From an uncultured Saprospiraceae bacterium (lineage in GTDB: Bacteria; Bacteroidota; Bacteroidia; Chitinophagales; Saprospiraceae): 50,801 nt of DNA. A model generated the notes under the pieces. That model made no database searches. It was not told where the DNA came from and worked only from the letters and a program-made list of their open reading frames with translations. The stretch covers positions 1 to 50,801 of the forward strand of contig CAJQQY010000063.1 of the NCBI GenBank assembly GCA_905480595.1, given 5' to 3'. Positions 1 through 7,807 of the stretch are shown one piece after another (position 1 is the first letter of the stretch; the number at the start of each line of letters is the position of its first letter). Position numbers and translations under genes: made by a program.

Positions 1-27
1 TTCGGCGAGTTCATTTTGTTTTGACAT
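1..27 (-). CDS. N-terminus of a further gene of the paa operon (partial)
   Basis: Reading leftwards from an ATG at 25-27 gives MSKQNELAE, still open at the window edge. It lies 89 bp downstream of the paaD stop on the same strand, so it is probably the next gene of the phenylacetate operon. Nine residues are too few to name the product; a downstream paa enzyme such as an enoyl-CoA hydratase or ring-opening enzyme is only a guess from context. Confidence 0.45.
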
Positions 28-41
28 TGAAGCTTTTATTT

Positions 42-113
42 TTTAGCCACAGACCAACGCAGGCTTTACTGACATATTCAAGTCAATAAAGTTTGTCTTG
101 GTCTGTGGCTAAA
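42..113. repeat. Long imperfect hairpin between paaD and the next gene
   Basis: A 15-bp perfect outer stem (42-56 with 99-113, arm TTTAGCCACAGACCA) encloses a second stem (64-73 with 82-91, 9 of 10 pairs). There is no T-run directly after it on the operon strand. It could be an attenuator, an RNA-stability element or an intergenic repeat. Confidence 0.6.
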
Positions 114-116
114 TTT

Positions 117-614
117 TCATTTCAGACATTTAAAATAATCAAAAGGTTCAAGGCAATCTTCGCATTGAAATAATGCTTTGCAGGCAGTTGAACCAAATTG
201 ACTAACTAGTTTTGTATTAGTTGAACCGCAGTTGGTGCATTTTACGATTCGCTTTCCATCGATCAATGCGAGCTTGTCTGAGGTCTCGTCGAGAGGAGCT
301 GCGATTCCATATTTTTCTAACGCTTCTCTTCCTTCTTTTGTGATCCAATCAGTTGTCCATGCTGGTGACAAAATTAACTTCACAGTTGTGTTGTAACCTG
401 CTCCGTCCATTTTTAATTTGATGTCAGTTGCGATAGTGTCCATGGCTGGACAACCGGAGTAGGTTGGGGTAATTTTTATTAAGAGATCTTTTCCGTTTTC
501 GTTGAGTTCATATTCTCGTACGACTCCCATGTCCATGATTGTGAGAACTGGAATTTCTGGATCGCTGACTTCTCGAAGGAGGTCTTCTATTTTTTTATCT
601 TGAACGGAATTCAT
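117..614 (-). CDS. paaD: PaaD, phenylacetyl-CoA epoxidase assembly protein
   Basis: A 165-aa protein with an N-terminal MIP18/DUF59 (SufT-like) domain: DPEIP at 18-22 and the conserved SGCP with Cys55. The C-terminus is a zinc-ribbon-like tail with Cys126/Cys129, Cys145, Cys151/Cys154 and Cys163. Both parts are characteristic of PaaD, which is thought to help assemble the metal or Fe-S centre of the PaaABCE multicomponent epoxidase. It is the fifth gene of paaEABCD, 93 bp after paaC. Length is normal for the family. Confidence 0.93.
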   Translation of the reverse strand: MNSVQDKKIEDLLREVSDPEIPVLTIMDMGVVREYELNENGKDLLIKITPTYSGCPAMDTIATDIKLKMDGAGYNTTVKLILSPAWTTDWITKEGREALEKYGIAAPLDETSDKLALIDGKRIVKCTNCGSTNTKLVSQFGSTACKALFQCEDCLEPFDYFKCLK

Positions 615-707
615 TTTTATTTTTTTTTGGAAAAATACTTTTGAATGATGTTGATTTAAAAAAATTGCTTCGCTCTTTTTGTGAGCCGACTAAAATCAGC
701 TGCTATG

Positions 708-1460
708 TTACCACGTCATATTAGGATAAGCTCTTTGCATGTATTGTAATTCTGCAAGAATAAATCCCATTTGCTCGGTGTGAATTCCTATTTTTCCATT
801 TACTTGACGAGATGGAATTTGTGGAATTTCTAGGGTTGCTTCTGCGAAAACTTCCTTTATCTTTTCGTCGAATCTTTCTTTTATTAAACTCAAATCTGCT
901 CCGATTCCTAATTCTTTCATCTCCTTTTCGATTGGAGTTTCTCGAAATAATTCATGGATAAATGGAAACAAATGATTAATTGCAGCTTGCATTTTTTGAT
1001 GACTTTCGTCTGTACCATCTCCAAGTCTTTTTACCCATGAAGATGAGAATCGTAAATGGTAACGACTTTCTTTGATTGACTTTGCAGCTATCGCAGCTAT
1101 CGTTTCATCATTACTTTCCATCAATTGTTCGAGCAATGGCAAATGATATGCATCAAATAAAAACTGTCGCCCAATCACATGGGCAAAATCAGTATTTGGT
1201 TGCTCTACTAAAATTGTATTGAGATAGTCTCTTTCGTAACGAAGAAAAGCAACAGAATCTTCAGTCGCCTCGCCTCCTTTAACCTCCGCTGCATATTGAA
1301 AATAGCTTCTCACTTGCCCAAATAAATCTAAAGAGTGATTCGTCAATGCGATATCGGTTTCCAAACTAGGACCATGACCACAAAGCTCTGAAAGACGATG
1401 TCCTAAGATCATCGAGTTATCACCGAGCATTAAAAGATATTGATATAATTTTTCTTTCAC
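708..1460 (-). CDS. paaC: PaaC, structural subunit of phenylacetyl-CoA epoxidase
   Basis: A 250-aa alpha-helical ferritin-like protein, the paralogous partner of PaaA that in the known complex has no active diiron site and holds PaaA in its active conformation. The start MKEKLYQYLLMLGDNSMILGH, the segment ERDYLNTILVEQPN, and the tail QMGFILAELQYMQRAYPNMTW are typical of PaaC. It lies 82 bp after paaB. It acts in the cytoplasm in aerobic phenylacetate catabolism, where phenylacetyl-CoA becomes the ring 1,2-epoxide. Confidence 0.94.
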   Translation of the reverse strand: MKEKLYQYLLMLGDNSMILGHRLSELCGHGPSLETDIALTNHSLDLFGQVRSYFQYAAEVKGGEATEDSVAFLRYERDYLNTILVEQPNTDFAHVIGRQFLFDAYHLPLLEQLMESNDETIAAIAAKSIKESRYHLRFSSSWVKRLGDGTDESHQKMQAAINHLFPFIHELFRETPIEKEMKELGIGADLSLIKERFDEKIKEVFAEATLEIPQIPSRQVNGKIGIHTEQMGFILAELQYMQRAYPNMTW

Positions 1461-1542
1461 GATTATTATTTTTTTTCAAAAAAACAGACTAAAAATTCAG
1501 CTCAAATTAGAATGAGATTAACCATTCACAGTTAGCCATTAA

Positions 1543-1830
1543 TTACATATGTTCCAACTCATCAGGCAATTTGTAAAATGTTGGATGACGATATACCTTA
1601 TCCTGAGCAGGTTCAAATAATTCACCTTGATGTTCTGGATTGGAAGCGGTGATGTGTTTCGATTCAACTACCCACAGACTTACCCCTTCTTCTCTTCGAG
1701 TGTAAACATCTCTTGCATTTTCCAAAGCCATTTCTGCATCTGCTGCATGAAGGCTTCCTACGTGTCGATGCTCTAATCCATTTTTACTTCTGATAAATAC
1801 TTCCCAAATTGGTAATCCTTGATTTGCCAT
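1543..1830 (-). CDS. paaB: PaaB, small subunit of phenylacetyl-CoA epoxidase
   Basis: A 95-aa protein of the usual PaaB size. It begins with LPIWEVFIRSKNGLEHRHVG and continues with SLHAADAEMALENARDVYTR, EEGVSLWVV and a YRHPTFYKLPDELEHM tail, all family hallmarks. PaaB bridges PaaAC heterodimers in the holo-complex and has no catalytic residues. It sits between paaA (56-bp gap) and paaC in a uniform operon. Confidence 0.95.
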   Translation of the reverse strand: MANQGLPIWEVFIRSKNGLEHRHVGSLHAADAEMALENARDVYTRREEGVSLWVVESKHITASNPEHQGELFEPAQDKVYRHPTFYKLPDELEHM

Positions 1831-1886
1831 TTTTTTCTTTTTTATAATTCTATTCTTAATATCCGTGTCACGGGTACTATCTTAAA

Positions 1887-2837
1887 TTAAATTGCTTGTT
1901 TTAATTCTTCTCTTTTTGCTTGCTTTTCAGAGTGAGCCAAGGCTGCTTCTCGTACCCAAGCTCCATTGTCCCATGCTGCATTTCTTGCCGCTAATCTTTC
2001 TTTGTTACAAGGTCCATTTCCTTTGACGACATTCCAGAACTCACTCCAATCTATTGCTCCAAAATCATAATGTCCTCTTTCTTCATTCCATTTCAAATCT
2101 GGATCAGGAACGGTGATTCCTAAAATCTCTGCTTGAGGAATTGTATTGTCTACGAACTGCTGACGAAGTTCATCATTTGTTTTTCGTTTGATTTTCCACT
2201 TGACAGACTGTGCTGTGTTTGGCGATTCTTCATCTCTTGGACCAAACATCATCAAACTTGGCCACCACCATCTATTGAGTGCATCTTGCGCCATTGCTTT
2301 TTGAACTTCTGTTCCGTTGCAAAGCGTCAATAAAATCTCATAACCTTGTCGTTGGTGAAAACTTTCTTCTTTGCAAATTCGAACCATTGCTCTGGCGTAG
2401 GGTCCAAATGATGTTCGAGTTAGCATCACTTGATTGATGATTGCTGCTCCATCAACTAACCAACCGATTGCTCCAATGTCTGCCCAAGTCAATGCTGGAT
2501 AATTAAAAATACTTGAGTATTTAGCTTTGCCTGTGTGTAGCTGATTAAACAATTCATCCCGGCTGATGCCTAAAGTTTCTGCAGCTGAATAGAGATATAA
2601 TCCATGTCCTCCTTCATCCTGAACTTTGGCCAACAAGGCTACTTTTCTTCGAAGAGAAGGTGCTCGACTGATCCAATTTCCTTCGGGCAACATTCCTACA
2701 ATTTCGGAATGGGCATGTTGGGAAATTTGTCGAATATGAGTTTTTCGATATTTCTCAGGCATCCAGTCTTTTGGTTCTATTTTTTCGCCTGCGTCGATTC
2801 TGTCTTGGAATTTTTTTTCTAAATCTTGGGTATTCAT
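1887..2837 (-). CDS. paaA: PaaA, catalytic diiron subunit of phenylacetyl-CoA epoxidase
   Basis: A 316-aa ferritin-like oxygenase subunit. All expected diiron ligands are present: Glu45, Glu75 and His78 (DEGGH), Asp129 (LVDG), Glu158 and His161 (EESFH). Each is offset by +3 from my recollection of E. coli PaaA numbering, so the enzyme looks intact. It converts phenylacetyl-CoA to the 1,2-epoxide with O2 and electrons from PaaE. It is the second gene of the operon, 58 bp after paaE. Confidence 0.96.
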   Translation of the reverse strand: MNTQDLEKKFQDRIDAGEKIEPKDWMPEKYRKTHIRQISQHAHSEIVGMLPEGNWISRAPSLRRKVALLAKVQDEGGHGLYLYSAAETLGISRDELFNQLHTGKAKYSSIFNYPALTWADIGAIGWLVDGAAIINQVMLTRTSFGPYARAMVRICKEESFHQRQGYEILLTLCNGTEVQKAMAQDALNRWWWPSLMMFGPRDEESPNTAQSVKWKIKRKTNDELRQQFVDNTIPQAEILGITVPDPDLKWNEERGHYDFGAIDWSEFWNVVKGNGPCNKERLAARNAAWDNGAWVREAALAHSEKQAKREELKQAI

Positions 2838-2895
2838 AATACTTGGATTTTATGGAAAATTTATTTTTACTTTTTTAGATTAAGCTTAGTCTTAT

Positions 2896-3969
2896 TTAAG
2901 AATCAAAGTCAACTACTATTTTTTCAGAAGTTGGAATTGCTTGACAAGTCAAAATATAGCCTTGTTCAATTTCTTCTTCTTCGAGTCCATAATTTACTAA
3001 AACTTCTACATTTCCTTCAATTAATTTTGCTCGGCAAGTGCAACATACTCCACCTTTGCATGCGAACGGAAGGTCTGCTGCATTCTTTAATGCTGCATCT
3101 AAAATATTATCTGAGCCTTGTTCGACTTTGAAATTCATACTTTTTCCTCCTTCTAAAATTGTGACGTCTGCCACTTTTCCTTTAAAGGTTTGAGCTACTT
3201 TTTTCTTAGCTTCCACATTGCTTCCTGCGGTGGTGAATAATTCGAAATGAATCTTTTCTTTCGCTACCTCTTTTTTTAATAAGAAATCTCGAATCATCAA
3301 AATCATTGGCTCAGGTCCACAGGAGAAATATTCATCAATTTGATTTACATCACAAACCGTTTTAAAGATGATCTCCATTTTCTCTTCACTTAATCTTCCT
3401 TTTAACAATGGTACATTTCGATGTTCTTGTGTTAAAAAATAAAACACTTCGAAGCGACTCATGAATTGATTTTTCAATGCTTCAAGTTCTTCTTTTAAAA
3501 TAATGGATACGACTGTTGGATTAATATAAAACAATTTGAAAGTCGCATTTGGCTCAGCTAAAAGATGAGTTTTGATAATAGAAAAAATTGGAGTGATTCC
3601 ACTTCCTGCCGCGAAGGCAACGTAATTTTTTTGTTTTGATTTATCGACTTCTACAAAGAACTTTCCGTTGGGAGGCATTACCTCTAGTTCTTCACCTACT
3701 TTTAGAACTTCATTAGCGAAGGTTGAAAACTTTCCTTCTTCTATTTTTTTGATGCCTACTTTCCATTCATTGTCGAGTGGACTTGAACATAGAGAATATG
3801 ACCGTCGAACTTCTTCTCCATTTATTTTGGCTTGCAATGTCAAATATTGACCTTGCTTGAAGGCAAATTGTCCTTGTAATTCCTGAGGAACATCGAAGGA
3901 AATTATTGAACAATCTGGAGTAGATTTTTCAATTTCTGATACTTTTAACTTGTGGAATTTATCGCTCAT
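2896..3969 (-). CDS. paaE: PaaE, reductase of phenylacetyl-CoA epoxidase
   Basis: A 357-aa reductase in the usual order: an FAD-binding barrel with RRSYSLCSSP near residue 55, an NAD(P)-binding domain (FAAGSGITPIFSIIKT; later YFSCGPEPMI), then a plant-type 2Fe-2S ferredoxin with ACKGGVCCTC and a last Cys in ILTCQA. It passes NADPH electrons to PaaA. It is the first gene of the operon, unlike the paaABCDE order of proteobacteria. A TetR-type operator lies 39-56 bp upstream of its start. Confidence 0.95.
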   Translation of the reverse strand: MSDKFHKLKVSEIEKSTPDCSIISFDVPQELQGQFAFKQGQYLTLQAKINGEEVRRSYSLCSSPLDNEWKVGIKKIEEGKFSTFANEVLKVGEELEVMPPNGKFFVEVDKSKQKNYVAFAAGSGITPIFSIIKTHLLAEPNATFKLFYINPTVVSIILKEELEALKNQFMSRFEVFYFLTQEHRNVPLLKGRLSEEKMEIIFKTVCDVNQIDEYFSCGPEPMILMIRDFLLKKEVAKEKIHFELFTTAGSNVEAKKKVAQTFKGKVADVTILEGGKSMNFKVEQGSDNILDAALKNAADLPFACKGGVCCTCRAKLIEGNVEVLVNYGLEEEEIEQGYILTCQAIPTSEKIVVDFDS

Positions 3970-4007
3970 TATTGTTATAACTTTTATACGATCAAAATGT
4001 TGTATAA

Positions 4008-4025
4008 AACTAACGCTTGTTAGTT
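4008..4025. promoter_or_regulatory. Probable operator of the paa operon
   Basis: A perfect palindrome, AACTAAC-GCTT-GTTAGTT. Its 14-bp core at 4010-4023 matches the CNAACGNNCGTTNG consensus, recalled for the TetR-family PaaR of Thermus, at all but one fixed position (T instead of C at 4018). It lies 39 bp upstream of paaE and below the tetR terminator, which is where an operator for the neighbouring TetR regulator would be expected. Binding is inferred. Confidence 0.7.
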
Positions 4026-4035
4026 AAATAAACAA

Positions 4036-4069
4036 AAAAAGTGATGCATTTTTTGAGACATCACTTTTT
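4036..4069 (-). terminator. Intrinsic terminator of pabB-tetR
   Basis: The stem AAAAAGTGATG (4036-4046) pairs with CATCACTTTTT (4059-4069). Read on the minus strand it is followed by more T residues. It lies between the tetR stop and the paa operator, so the paa operon appears to have its own promoter. Confidence 0.8.
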
Positions 4070-4103
4070 AATTTTATATTTCTTTTTTTAGAAAAAGTAA
4101 GTT

Positions 4104-4697
4104 TTACGTCTTTTTTAATCCTCCAATTAAATTATTGATAAGTTCCGTTTCTAAAACTAAAGGGTTGATTTTTTGATTTTTTGAATACCATGAATATAAC
4201 CAACGTAAAGTTGATAAAATCGAAAAGACAGCAATATCAACATTTACCTTTCTCAAATATCCCTCTTTGATACATTTTTTAAAAACCTTTTTGAATTCTT
4301 TTTCATACAAATTTCTAAGGTCTAAAAACTCTTTTAGCGCATCTCTTTCTTTCGTTTTTTCCAAGTGGACCCACTCATTAGGAATCAACGAAACACCATC
4401 AATATTTTCAATAGTAATTCGAATTTGATCGGCAATGATCCGTTCCAGTTGTTGAATAGAAGTAAGTGGTGAGTTAGAAATTTCTTGAATTCCTTTTGTG
4501 TAGCGATGTGCAATTGGGAGCAAAATAGCTTGGAGGATTTCTTGTTTTGATTTGATATGGTTGTACAAGCTTGCAGATTCCATCTTCATTTCTTGAGCGA
4601 TGTTTCGGACGGAGGTTGCGGAGTAACCTTTTTTGTGAAAAAGAATGGCTGCTTTTTCCAAAATTTCAGTTCGTCTTGATTTGTCTTTTTTTACCAT
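4104..4697 (-). CDS. TetR-family repressor, probably of the paa operon
   Basis: A 197-aa protein with an N-terminal TetR DNA-binding domain: RRTEILEKAAILFHKKGYSA followed by TSVRNIAQEMKMESASLYNH, the helix-turn-helix at about 26-50. The C-terminal helical ligand domain is generic. It starts 9 bp after pabB and ends before its own terminator. The PaaR-like palindrome in front of paaE makes it the likely phenylacetyl-CoA-responsive repressor; that ligand is inferred from context, since fatty acyl-CoA regulators look similar. Confidence 0.85.
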   Translation of the reverse strand: MVKKDKSRRTEILEKAAILFHKKGYSATSVRNIAQEMKMESASLYNHIKSKQEILQAILLPIAHRYTKGIQEISNSPLTSIQQLERIIADQIRITIENIDGVSLIPNEWVHLEKTKERDALKEFLDLRNLYEKEFKKVFKKCIKEGYLRKVNVDIAVFSILSTLRWLYSWYSKNQKINPLVLETELINNLIGGLKKT

Positions 4698-4706
4698 GAC
4701 GCAAAT

Positions 4707-6044
4707 TTAGGAAATTAGTGATGAACTATCATTCATCACTTCATAAAATCCTTTAGCTTTGAGTAAGCACTCTTCATATTCTCCTTCCGGACTTGAGTCA
4801 AAAACAATTGCTCCGCCAGTTTGATAGGATAAATACTTTTTATCTGCATTATAAATCATGCTGCGAATTACGACATTAAAATCAAAATCTCCTTCTGGTG
4901 TGATGAAACCAACAGCACCTGAATATAATCCTCTTTTTGTTTTTTCAAATTGCTCAATTAATTGCATCGCTCGAATTTTTGGAGCTCCTGTCATCGACCC
5001 CATTGGATAAGCATTTTTAATCGCATCGACAAAATTTACTTCTTCATCAAGTTCTCCAACTATAGTAGAAATCATTTGATGTACTTGCTCAAAGGAATGG
5101 ATTCCAAATAATTCTTCCACTTCTACGGTTCCTGCTTTGCAGCTTTTCCCAAAATCATTTCTGACTAAATCTACAATCATTACATTTTCAGATCTATCTT
5201 TAGGTGAGTTGTAGAGTTGCTCTTTGAGTTGTTCATCTTCCTCCGAAGTTGTACCTCTTTTGATCGTTCCTTTTATGGGTTGAGAAATTAGTTTTTTGCC
5301 TCGCTTCGTAACAAATCTTTCAGGACTTTCGCAGATCAAATATTTATTTTTAAACTTATAAAAAGCGGCAAAAGGTGCTTTTCCAATTGCATTGAATTTT
5401 TCAAATAATGCATAAGGATTAACTTCTGCCTCTTCGATAAAAAACTCTTGACAGAAATTCATTTCATAAATATCTCCTTTACTGATGTGAGATTTAATTT
5501 GACCAATTGTTTTTAAATATTCCTCTTTTGAAATCCGATGTTGGATGTCCTCTTTTCCTATCTTCTTATTGGAAAAAACTTTCGCATCGAGAATTGAAGT
5601 TTGATTTATTTTTTCAAAAATTGAAATGGCTGTTTCATTTTTTGCATGAATTTGAATTTCTTTTTCAAAAAATGCTATGACAATTTTTGGTTGAAAAAAA
5701 TGGAGGTTGGGTAATTCGATTCCATCAAAATTACTGGATTGAAGATTTTCGATTTCGTTTTTCAGGTCGTAGGTGAGGAAGCCAAAGAGCCAGTCTTTTT
5801 GGGTTTCGTAGAATGATTTTAGTAAATCAAAATTTGATTTTCCATCCTCATCCGGTAATATTTCATCTTCCGTTCCGACAGCAAGTAATGCTTCAAATTT
5901 AGAATATTTCGACTTATGCTGATTGCTATCGAGATAACTCACCACCTCAAATTGAGTAGCCCATGCAAATGCCTTCTTTTTAAAAAGTAGCATATCCTCA
6001 ATGGTGAAGATGGTTATATTTTTATGGAAGAGGATTTCCGTCAT
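4707..6044 (-). CDS. pabB: Aminodeoxychorismate synthase component I (PabB)
   Basis: A 445-aa chorismate-utilising enzyme. The C-terminal catalytic half carries GDIYEMNFCQEFF, PIKGT at 256-260 (Lys258 is the lysine that separates PabB from the Ala of TrpE), DLVRNDFGKSC, YPMGSMTGAPK and YSGAVGFITPEGDFDFNVVIR. It makes 4-amino-4-deoxychorismate from chorismate and ammonia for p-aminobenzoate and folate synthesis. No glutaminase (PabA) gene is adjacent. It precedes tetR by 9 bp, so the two are probably cotranscribed; a functional link to phenylacetate is not obvious. Confidence 0.93.
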   Translation of the reverse strand: MTEILFHKNITIFTIEDMLLFKKKAFAWATQFEVVSYLDSNQHKSKYSKFEALLAVGTEDEILPDEDGKSNFDLLKSFYETQKDWLFGFLTYDLKNEIENLQSSNFDGIELPNLHFFQPKIVIAFFEKEIQIHAKNETAISIFEKINQTSILDAKVFSNKKIGKEDIQHRISKEEYLKTIGQIKSHISKGDIYEMNFCQEFFIEEAEVNPYALFEKFNAIGKAPFAAFYKFKNKYLICESPERFVTKRGKKLISQPIKGTIKRGTTSEEDEQLKEQLYNSPKDRSENVMIVDLVRNDFGKSCKAGTVEVEELFGIHSFEQVHQMISTIVGELDEEVNFVDAIKNAYPMGSMTGAPKIRAMQLIEQFEKTKRGLYSGAVGFITPEGDFDFNVVIRSMIYNADKKYLSYQTGGAIVFDSSPEGEYEECLLKAKGFYEVMNDSSSLIS

Positions 6045-6079
6045 AGAATGCTAAAAGTAATTTATCCAAAATGTGAACA

Positions 6080-6087
6080 CAAAAGTA
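6080..6087 (-). promoter_or_regulatory. Candidate -7 element upstream of pabB
   Basis: TACTTTTG on the minus strand matches the Bacteroidota -7 consensus TAnnTTTG and lies about 35 bp before the pabB ATG. A good TTG at -33 is not visible. Confidence 0.45.
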
Positions 6088-6106
6088 CGTTCAATAGTTG
6101 AGACGA

Positions 6107-6144
6107 AAAAAGCGCTGAAGGATACTTTTCCCACAACGCTTTTT
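6107..6144 (-). terminator. Terminator of the OmpA-like gene
   Basis: AAAAAGCG (6107-6114) pairs with CGCTTTTT (6137-6144). Read leftwards the stem ends in a T-run. It lies 37 bp after the stop of the gene at 6181-7548. Confidence 0.6.
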
Positions 6145-6180
6145 AGTTTTTTTAGTATTATTTAACACATCGGATTTTTT

Positions 6181-7548
6181 TTAACCTCCGAGACTTAATA
6201 TTTTAATTTCTACTCTTTGATTTTCCTTTTGTGCTTCTGCATTTCTAGAAAAAGTGATTTGTTGAGTTTTTCCATATCCTCGGTAAGTCAATCTGTTAGA
6301 AGGAATTCCTTTTTGGACTAAAAAATCAACAACAGCTTTTGCTCTATTGGTAGATAATGTTTGACAATATTCGGTATCACAAAATCGATTAGTATGTCCT
6401 CCAATTTCTACTGATACTTTTGAATTTTCATTTAAATATTTAAAAATATCATTCAGAACTGGTCTCGAATCGTTTGTAATTTTAAATGAATTTATTTCAA
6501 AATTAAGTTGATCCACTCGAATCGTTTCTCCTTCTTCTAAATCACCTAATCCTTCTTCAATTTCAGATTTAGGTTCTTCTACGACAATAGGTTCTTCAGG
6601 GATTTCATAATTAATTGTTGCCTCATCGGTATCATCTCCTCCTGTGTTGACAGCTTTCAAAATGATTTTATTGTTTCCTTCTTTCAATTTCAGGTTTGAA
6701 GTCAACTTCCCATTTGCTGAATTAAAGTTGAATGATCTTATATTTTTATTATTAACTTTTAATAAAATCTTTCGCTTCTCTTTTACATTTTTCACATTGG
6801 CTATCAACTTATATTTTTTCGCTGTGACCGTTTTTGGCGAAGCTGCTGGAGTAGTGATTTCTACGATTGGTTTTTCCACAAAATTTTCATCACATGGAAT
6901 CGGTTGAATCGCCGAAGCTTTATCCAATAAAATATTTCCATTTGGAGGATTAAAGGTAGGTGTCTTATAACTAGCTTCAAAAACTATATAAGTTACTTTT
7001 CTTTTAGGTTCGAATTTGAATGTATATTCTTTCCAATCGGAATGAGTGATTAGTTTAGTTTTGCCCAAAGAAACTGCATTGTCGCAAAATCCTAATCCAC
7101 CTTTTATACTTAATTTAATTGGCGTCGTAAAATCTACCACCTCTTCAGAGCCTCGAATTCCGCTTTTATAAATTTTTGAAGTTGCCACATAGATGCTGAA
7201 AGAATAACATTGACCTGGCATCAAAGGTTTTTTCAATCTTTGCGCTACAGATTCATATGAATCATTTTCACGAACTACCATTCCTAAATACGTATCTCCA
7301 TCAAAAGCTTTTTTGGTAACACCAAAATTATTCCGCCCTGAATCATCATCTATTGGGTGAACATCCGGAGGTGTTTCTAATGGAAAATTAATATCACCGC
7401 AATCATACCAACCTCTTGGTTGTTGTCCCGGTCGTGCAAAATCTTCGAAAGAAGAGTTATTTAATTCGATTGGTTCTCCTTGAGCTAAAGTTTCTCCGAA
7501 AGAGAAAAGCAAAATGGAAAGACAAGCAATAAAAAATCGTTTAGACAT
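6181..7548 (-). CDS. OmpA-family envelope protein with N-terminal beta domain
   Basis: I place the start at the ATG at 7546-7548, because MSKRFFIACLSILLFSFG plus LAQG is a clean signal peptide; the open frame extends 15 codons further upstream. The mature protein begins with a carbohydrate-binding-like region (NNSSFEDFARPGQQPRGWYD), followed by a beta-sandwich segment that resembles a cadherin/Ig-type repeat. The last 110 residues or so are an OmpA-like peptidoglycan-binding domain (GGHTNRFCDTEYCQ, LSTNRAKAVVDFLVQKGI, RLTYRGYGKTQ, NQRVEIKI). It probably links the outer membrane to the cell wall. No beta-barrel is evident. Confidence 0.88.
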   Translation of the reverse strand: MSKRFFIACLSILLFSFGETLAQGEPIELNNSSFEDFARPGQQPRGWYDCGDINFPLETPPDVHPIDDDSGRNNFGVTKKAFDGDTYLGMVVRENDSYESVAQRLKKPLMPGQCYSFSIYVATSKIYKSGIRGSEEVVDFTTPIKLSIKGGLGFCDNAVSLGKTKLITHSDWKEYTFKFEPKRKVTYIVFEASYKTPTFNPPNGNILLDKASAIQPIPCDENFVEKPIVEITTPAASPKTVTAKKYKLIANVKNVKEKRKILLKVNNKNIRSFNFNSANGKLTSNLKLKEGNNKIILKAVNTGGDDTDEATINYEIPEEPIVVEEPKSEIEEGLGDLEEGETIRVDQLNFEINSFKITNDSRPVLNDIFKYLNENSKVSVEIGGHTNRFCDTEYCQTLSTNRAKAVVDFLVQKGIPSNRLTYRGYGKTQQITFSRNAEAQKENQRVEIKILSLGG

Positions 7549-7679
7549 ATTTTGTTCTTTAAGTTTTTCATTGAGCATTTTATAAACGTTCATAATTAAA
7601 CGAAAATTTATGAATACTCCTAAAATTTAAACGTATAGATTGCCTGGTTTTGTTGGATAAAAGAGGTAGAAAATTACGC

Positions 7680-7704
7680 AAACTTCCTAATTTATAGGAA
7701 GTTT
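7680..7704. repeat. Short perfect hairpin in the gcdH-ompA spacer
   Basis: AAACTTCCTA (7680-7689) pairs with TAGGAAGTTT (7695-7704) around a 5-base loop. It lies between the gcdH stop and the start of the OmpA-like gene. It lacks a convincing T-tract, so a terminator role is uncertain. Confidence 0.5.
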
Positions 7705-7728
7705 AAGTTTTCATTAACAGAAATAACT

Positions 7729-7806
7729 AATGGTAAACTGTGAATGATTAACTGTGACCCCATAACTATAACTATGGTATTCACAGTTAACCGTTAATCA
7801 TTAACC
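7729..7806. repeat. TTAACCGTTA-type palindromic repeat at the gcdH 3' end
   Basis: Nested inverted repeats: TAACTGTGA (7749-7757) with TCACAGTTA (7781-7789), and CCATA (7759-7763) with TATGG (7774-7778). Flanking units are AATGATTAAC and TTAATCATTAACCGTTA. The same vocabulary recurs near 1513 and 10561-10637. It may act as the gcdH terminator on the minus strand. Confidence 0.55.
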
Positions 7807-7807
7807 G

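Noticed and set aside
2826-3131. 101-aa plus-strand frame over paaE
   Set aside because: Antisense to the conserved ferredoxin domain; Leu/Phe-rich translation typical of the reverse of coding DNA.
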